Shown here: positions 6,375 to 9,416 of the stretch, in pieces
How positions within the stretch are numbered: position 1 is the stretch's first letter
Layout of the letters: every line of letters starts with the position of its first letter
Source of the DNA: Tardiphaga sp.
GTDB lineage: Bacteria > Pseudomonadota > Alphaproteobacteria > Rhizobiales > Xanthobacteraceae
Direction of reading: 5' to 3'
DNA: 9,416 bases
NCBI GenBank assembly: GCA_028290325.1
Contig: JAQGJY010000013.1
Span: forward strand, 1-9,416
Translations under genes and position numbers: made by a program
Notes under the pieces: generated by a model
What the model saw: only the letters and a program-made list of their open reading frames with translations
The model's database searches: none
What the model was told of the DNA's origin: nothing

Positions 6375-7610
6375 TTAGTGGTTGGTCTTTTCGGCGTGCT
6401 TCTTGATTTCAAGCCGAGCGATAGCGCGGTTGTGAACCTCGTCCGGTCCGTCCGCAAGACGCATCGTTCGCATCGATGCATAATCCTTCGCAAGGCCTGC
6501 CTCGTCGGAGACGCCGGCGCCGCCATAGGCCTGGATCGCGTTGTCGATGATCTTGAGCGCCATGTTCGGACCCGAGACCTTGATCATCGCGATTTCGAGC
6601 TGGGCTTTCTTGTTGCCGACCTTGTCCATCATGTCGGCGGCCTTGAGGCACAGCAGGCGATTGAGTTCGATGTCGGTCCGGGCTTCGGCGATGCGCTGCT
6701 CCCAGATCGAATATTCGATCACCTTCTTGCCGAACGCCGTGCGCGATTGCAGACGCTTCACCATTTTGGCGAGGGCCTCCTCGGCCTTGCCGATCGTCCG
6801 CATGCAATGATGAATGCGGCCCGGACCAAGGCGGCCCTGCGCGATTTCAAAGCCACGCCCCTCGCCGAGCAGAATGTTGCTGGCGGGCACGCGGACGTTG
6901 TCGAGCAGCACCTGCGCGTGGCCATGCGGCGCGTCGTCATAGCCGAACACCGGCAGCATCTTCTCGATGATGACGCCCTTGGCGTCGACCGGCACGACGA
7001 TCTGCGACTGCGCCTGATGCTTCGGCGCGCTCGGATCGGTCTTGCCCATCACGATCATCACCTTGCAGCGCGGATCGCCCATGCCGGACGACCACCACTT
7101 GCGGCCGTTGATGACGTATTCATCGCCTTCTCGCTTGATCGACGTCTCGATGTTGGTGGCGTCCGACGATGCGACGGCTGGCTCGGTCATCAGGAATGCC
7201 GAACGGATTTCGCCGTCCATCAACGGGCGAAGATACTTTTTCTTCAGCTCCTTGGACGCATACCGCATGAACACTTCCATGTTGCCGGTATCTGGCGCGG
7301 AGCAGTTGAATACTTCCGAGGCCCAGCCAATGTGGCCCATCTGCTCGGCCAGCATCGCGTATTCGAGATTGGTCAGTCCCGCGCCACGGAATTCATCATC
7401 CTCATGCTCGCTCGGCGGCATGAACATATTCCAGAGGCCTTCGGCCTTCGCCTTCTTCTTCAATTCCTCGACGACCGGGATCACCTTCCAGCGATCACCG
7501 CTCTCGTCCTGCTTCTTGTATTCGGGAACGGCGGGGCGGACGTGATTGTCCATGAAGGCGGTGACGCGGTCGAGCCATTCGGTTTGGCGTTCGGACAACG
7601 AAAAATCCAT
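6375..7610 (-). CDS. Acyl-CoA dehydrogenase family flavoenzyme, ACAD11 / LvaC-like
   Basis: This is a 411-residue complete acyl-CoA dehydrogenase. [13 protein letters not shown] (141-153) and WWSSG (172-176) are the flavin- and substrate-contacting strands of the middle domain. GPGRIHH (262-268), Arg290-Thr-Ala-Phe-Gly and AYGGAG (361-366) are C-terminal-domain FAD and tetramer contacts. Near the C-terminus the usual YEGT motif that carries the catalytic Glu is replaced by ADGPDEVH (386-393), putting Asp387 in that position. This signature is typical of ACAD10/ACAD11 and their bacterial relatives. In that branch the enzyme turns a 4-phosphoacyl-CoA into a 3-hydroxyacyl-CoA by phosphate loss and rehydration, instead of a simple desaturation. 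The ATG has GAGGA 7 nt upstream. It is the first gene of the operon, with the kinase 13 nt downstream and a TetR gene divergent upstream. Reaction assignment is by family resemblance; ordinary acyl-CoA dehydrogenation cannot be excluded. Confidence 0.95.
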   Translation of the reverse strand: MDFSLSERQTEWLDRVTAFMDNHVRPAVPEYKKQDESGDRWKVIPVVEELKKKAKAEGLWNMFMPPSEHEDDEFRGAGLTNLEYAMLAEQMGHIGWASEVFNCSAPDTGNMEVFMRYASKELKKKYLRPLMDGEIRSAFLMTEPAVASSDATNIETSIKREGDEYVINGRKWWSSGMGDPRCKVMIVMGKTDPSAPKHQAQSQIVVPVDAKGVIIEKMLPVFGYDDAPHGHAQVLLDNVRVPASNILLGEGRGFEIAQGRLGPGRIHHCMRTIGKAEEALAKMVKRLQSRTAFGKKVIEYSIWEQRIAEARTDIELNRLLCLKAADMMDKVGNKKAQLEIAMIKVSGPNMALKIIDNAIQAYGGAGVSDEAGLAKDYASMRTMRLADGPDEVHNRAIARLEIKKHAEKTNH

Positions 7611-7842
7611 CAGACGTTCCTCTTTATTTTTAAGGCTTCGAGATTGGCGGCACTGTTGTCCCGTCGTCGGCGCTTCGCAAGAGCTTTTTGTCGGGTCATG
7701 CGATTGCGCGACGGCGGGCGAGCGAAGAAGCGCGCGCTACCGCGCGTTGACATTCCCTGCATTCAAACGATAGTTTCATACAAGCGTTTTAATTGCAACC
7801 AGCCCGCAAGCGCCCGCGCGCAGGGCGTAGTAGGCTTCTGGC
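7611..7842. promoter_or_regulatory. Divergent control region of the acyl-CoA dehydrogenase operon and tetR
   Basis: This 232-bp gap has no gene. It is where both the minus-strand operon and the plus-strand regulator must start. On the plus strand TTGACA (7747-7752) is a good -35 hexamer, with only a weak -10 (TAGTTT) 18 nt on. On the minus strand TTGCAA (7798 to 7793) followed after 17 nt by AACTAT is a weak pair. Both possible promoters overlap the inverted repeat at 7764-7777. The leader of the dehydrogenase mRNA would then be about 150 nt; I see no riboswitch or attenuator in it. Confidence 0.5.
7764..7777. promoter_or_regulatory. Candidate PsrA-type operator (CAAAC-N4-GTTTC)
   Basis: CAAAC, GATA and GTTTC form an interrupted palindrome that fits the pattern I recall for the PsrA operator of pseudomonads, (C/G)AAAC-N2-4-GTTT(C/G). 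It lies between the divergent operon and a TetR gene whose recognition helix resembles PsrA, and it overlaps candidate promoter elements in both directions. Repression of both its own gene and the operon, relieved by a long-chain acyl-CoA or fatty acid, is the simplest reading. A second AT-rich motif CAAGCGTTTTAATTG (7781-7795) lies close by but is a poorer palindrome. Confidence 0.55.
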
Positions 7843-8496
7843 ATGGCAGCAGATCATACCCGGAGCGCGATCCTGTCCGCGGCCGAACGGCTTTACGCCG
7901 CGCGCGGTTTCGCGGATGTGACGATGCGCGACATCGTGACGGCGGCCAACGTGAATCTCAGCGCGGTGAATTATCACTTCGGCTCGAAGGACGAGTTGAT
8001 CGCGGAACTGTTCGTCACCCGCAGTCTCGTCACCAATCGCGAGCGGCTGCAAGAGTTGAAAGCGGCGGAGTCCGCAGGCGACGGCCGCGCCGCGATCGAT
8101 GACATCTTCACGGCCTTGGTGGGTCCGACGCTGCGCGGTTGTCTTGGGCCCGGCAAGCAGCGCTCCGATGCCGCCCGTTTCATGATCCGGGCCTCAATCG
8201 AATCGGTCGCGCCAATCCGCAAGATCAAGAATCGCGAGGTCGATCATCTACGTCGCTTCGCCGCCGCGATCCGGCGCGCGCTGCCGGATCACGATCCGGC
8301 CGATATTTTCTGGAGCATCCACTTCGCGCTGGCGATGGCGCATCAGACCATCCGCGATACCGAGCGACTCGATAAATTGTCGGATGGCGCTTGCGATACA
8401 GATGACGTCGCGGCGATCGTGACCCGAATCGTCGGCGTCTCGGTCCTGATGCTGACCCATCGCGCGCGCCCGGTCAGAACCGCAACCGGGCGGTAG
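7843..8496 (+). CDS. TetR/AcrR-family transcriptional regulator, PsrA-like DNA-binding domain
   Basis: This 217-residue protein has a TetR N-terminal helix-turn-helix: TRSAILSAAERLYAARGF (6-23), then VTMRDIVTAANVNLSAVNYHFGSKDEL to residue 52. The NLSAVNYHFGSK stretch (residues 38-49) is nearly the same as in PsrA, the fatty-acid-sensing TetR regulator of beta-oxidation genes. The remaining 160 residues are helical and form the ligand-binding/dimer domain, which is too variable to name a ligand. It is transcribed divergently from the dehydrogenase-kinase operon, the usual arrangement for a local repressor. The ATG has only a weak ribosome site (TAGG 8 nt ahead), which fits low expression. The gene ends 18 nt before tRNA-Gly on the opposite strand. 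Confidence 0.92.
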   Translation: MAADHTRSAILSAAERLYAARGFADVTMRDIVTAANVNLSAVNYHFGSKDELIAELFVTRSLVTNRERLQELKAAESAGDGRAAIDDIFTALVGPTLRGCLGPGKQRSDAARFMIRASIESVAPIRKIKNREVDHLRRFAAAIRRALPDHDPADIFWSIHFALAMAHQTIRDTERLDKLSDGACDTDDVAAIVTRIVGVSVLMLTHRARPVRTATGR

Positions 8497-8508
8497 TTTG
8501 TGACCGCC
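8489..8508. terminator. Weak hairpin at the tetR / tRNA-Gly junction
   Basis: GGCGGT (8489-8494) and ACCGCC (8503-8508) form a 6-bp stem with an 8-nt loop that includes the tetR stop codon. It sits between the convergent 3' ends of tetR and tRNA-Gly, so it may help end one of these transcripts. No T-run follows on either strand, and the stem is short enough to arise by chance in GC-rich DNA. Confidence 0.25.
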
Positions 8509-8514
8509 AAAAGC

Positions 8515-8588
8515 TGGAGCGGGTGGAGGGAATCGAACCCTCGTATTCAGCTTGGAAGGCTGCTGCTCTACCATTGAGCTACACCCGC
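8515..8588 (-). tRNA. tRNA-Gly (anticodon TCC)
   Basis: This is a 74-nt minus-strand cloverleaf with an encoded CCA end. The acceptor stem GCGGGTG pairs with CACCCGC and the discriminator base is T. The D-arm is GCTC-AATGGTA-GAGC. The anticodon loop is CTTCCAA with anticodon TCC, and the T-arm is GAGGG-TTCGATT-CCCTC. The outermost anticodon-stem pair is a G-A mismatch, as I recall for other rhizobial tRNA-Gly(TCC) genes. It reads GGA and, by wobble, GGG codons. Confidence 0.97.
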
Positions 8589-8640
8589 ATCGCCGCCCTG
8601 TTACCACGACATCTGAACGGTCTCAACAGCCCGCCACGCG

Positions 8641-8668
8641 AAAGGGGCGGCCGATCGGCCGCCCCTTT
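8641..8668 (-). terminator. Perfect 28-bp palindrome, terminator of the secreted-protein gene
   Basis: AAAGGGGCGGCCGA (8641-8654) is followed directly by its exact inverse complement (8655-8668), giving a stem of up to 14 bp with a minimal loop. It starts 18 nt after the stop codon of the minus-strand secreted-protein gene. On that strand the stem ends in TTT followed by CGCG, so it works as an intrinsic terminator with a short U-tract. Being fully symmetric, it also ends in TTT on the plus strand and could stop transcription from either side, insulating the tRNA-Gly gene. Confidence 0.8.
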
Positions 8669-8686
8669 CCCATCATATCGAACGTC

Positions 8687-9286
8687 TTACTGACAGAGCG
8701 TGCGGATGCCGTTCGCGTCGGCGAAAACCGTACCCGGTTCGCAAACGAACTGGTTGCGCTGGTTGTAGCTCTGGCCATACCAGCCGTTGCCGGCAGCGAC
8801 CCCGCTATATTCGTAGGGATTGGTGTAAGGGGCCGTCGCGAATGCTCCGACGCGGCCGCCACTGTTGACGGCGGCATAGCTGTCGCGATAGCCGACCCGA
8901 TTGTAGCGGTCATTGGATCCGGCGCGGGCGTAGCCGTTGTCGTAACCATTGTTCCAGCTATCGTTGTTCCAGCCGCCGAACGGCGCGGTGGCAATCGCCC
9001 CGGCAGTGCCGACGGCGCCGCCGACGATGCCGGTCGCCGCATCAAGCGGGAAAAAGCCGGTATTGCTACCGTAGCGGCGGTCGCCGAAGTCCCGGTCGAT
9101 GCCGATATTCGCGTCGCGATCACGCACCATGCGACGCTCACTCCGGCCCATATTCGGATGTTTCAATTGCTGCTGTTTGATCTGGGAGGAGCTGTGGGAG
9201 TGCTCACGAATACCCTGGGCCAGCACAGGCGTCACCATCATCGAGGTCAGCACGGCCGCGGCCGCGAAAAGTTTGGTCTTGGTCAT
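8687..9286 (-). CDS. Small secreted Gly/Asn/Tyr-rich protein of unknown function
   Basis: This 199-residue protein starts with a clear Sec signal peptide: basic MTKTK, hydrophobic LFAAAAVLTSMMVTPVLA, and cleavage probably after VLA at residue 23 or the next residue. The mature part begins with a polar, His/Ser/Gln-rich stretch (25-55). A Gly/Ala-rich hydrophobic segment TGIVGGAVGTAGAIATAPF (85-103) comes next, then a region rich in Asn, Gly, Tyr and Trp (105-178), ending in FVCEPGTVFADANGIRTLCQ. Its two cysteines (182, 198) could form a disulfide in the periplasm. I recognise this as a type of alphaproteobacterial hypothetical protein but know no function. The ATG at 9286 is chosen because AGGGA lies 6 nt upstream and the signal peptide starts at once; an upstream start at 9322 would add 12 residues ahead of it. 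It is a single gene with its own terminator. Confidence 0.85.
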   Translation of the reverse strand: MTKTKLFAAAAVLTSMMVTPVLAQGIREHSHSSSQIKQQQLKHPNMGRSERRMVRDRDANIGIDRDFGDRRYGSNTGFFPLDAATGIVGGAVGTAGAIATAPFGGWNNDSWNNGYDNGYARAGSNDRYNRVGYRDSYAAVNSGGRVGAFATAPYTNPYEYSGVAAGNGWYGQSYNQRNQFVCEPGTVFADANGIRTLCQ

Positions 9287-9416
9287 AGAATGTCCCTGCG
9301 TTGCATATTTACGCATTGACAACAGTGCGGTGCAGCATCCGTTCCGCCTGCCACATTTAGACCATTCAAACCAATGTGAGCGTGTCCGCTGCCTATTGCC
9401 GGAACCGGGCTGATGG
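9287..9416. other. Upstream region of the secreted-protein gene, no gene recognised
   Basis: These 130 bp run to the right edge. They must hold the promoter for the minus-strand secreted-protein gene, but I find only weak elements: TTGTCA (9322 to 9317) and TAAATA (9311 to 9306) on the minus strand, which are too close together to be one promoter. An open reading frame on the plus strand across this stretch is antisense to the gene and has no ribosome site. Confidence 0.4.

Noticed and set aside
7660..7700. Possible intrinsic terminator around CTTCGCAAGAGCTTTTTG
   Set aside because: The stem is only about four pairs plus a bulge, and it would lie inside the leader of the dehydrogenase operon on the opposite strand. 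It is not convincing.
6318..8102. 594-codon plus-strand open frame
   Set aside because: It runs antisense through the kinase start, the whole acyl-CoA dehydrogenase gene and into tetR in the wrong frame. It is His/Arg/Asp-rich with no motif, typical of an antisense frame in GC-rich DNA.

Overview
The window looks like core chromosome of an alphaproteobacterium in the Bradyrhizobium / Rhodopseudomonas / Afipia / Nitrobacter group. Three things point there. Coding regions are GC-rich, with AGGGAG-type ribosome sites. The proteins have a Bradyrhizobium-like flavour. The gaps between genes carry palindromic repeats built on CGTCATTCCGGGG / CCCGGAATGACG, which are common in that group. The genus call is recognition without a database search. 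I see no transposase, integrase, phage gene, CRISPR array or plasmid gene.

Layout, left to right. A minus-strand tRNA-Trp(CCA) lies at the left edge; in alphaproteobacteria this tRNA usually precedes secE-nusG, which would then lie off the window. Next come a plus-strand serine hydrolase of the class C beta-lactamase/esterase fold (227-1450), a repeat-filled convergent gap, and a minus-strand pair: a histidine-phosphatase-family enzyme (2434-3171) followed by an NADP-type short-chain dehydrogenase, SDR1 (1623-2390). Divergent from that pair is a plus-strand NAD-type short-chain dehydrogenase, SDR2 (3289-4074). An EamA/DMT permease follows on the minus strand (4220-5155). A 139-bp nested palindromic element separates it from a tight minus-strand operon of an acyl-CoA dehydrogenase (6375-7610) and an aminoglycoside-phosphotransferase-fold kinase (5300-6361). 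Divergent from the operon is a TetR regulator (7843-8496). The window closes with a minus-strand tRNA-Gly(TCC), a strong palindromic terminator and a small secreted Gly/Asn/Tyr-rich protein (8687-9286).

The most coherent biology is the acyl-CoA dehydrogenase/kinase operon. The two proteins look like the separated halves of animal ACAD11 (kinase + dehydrogenase) and of the corresponding domains of ACAD10. They also match the class of Pseudomonas putida LvaA (kinase) and LvaC (dehydrogenase). Those systems phosphorylate the 4-hydroxyl of a 4-hydroxyacyl-CoA and then move the oxygen to C3, so that the acid can enter beta-oxidation. The dehydrogenase here has Asp where ordinary acyl-CoA dehydrogenases carry the catalytic Glu, as expected of that branch. 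The two SDRs could supply keto/hydroxy interconversions, and the neighbouring phosphatase-fold enzyme and permease could be accessory, but those links are only by proximity.

Regulation can be partly read. The TetR protein has a recognition-helix region (NLSAVNYHFGSK) very close to that of PsrA, a fatty-acid-responsive repressor of beta-oxidation genes. The divergent gap contains CAAAC-GATA-GTTTC, which fits the PsrA-type operator pattern. I infer a locally controlled module for breakdown of hydroxylated fatty acids or related acyl-CoAs.
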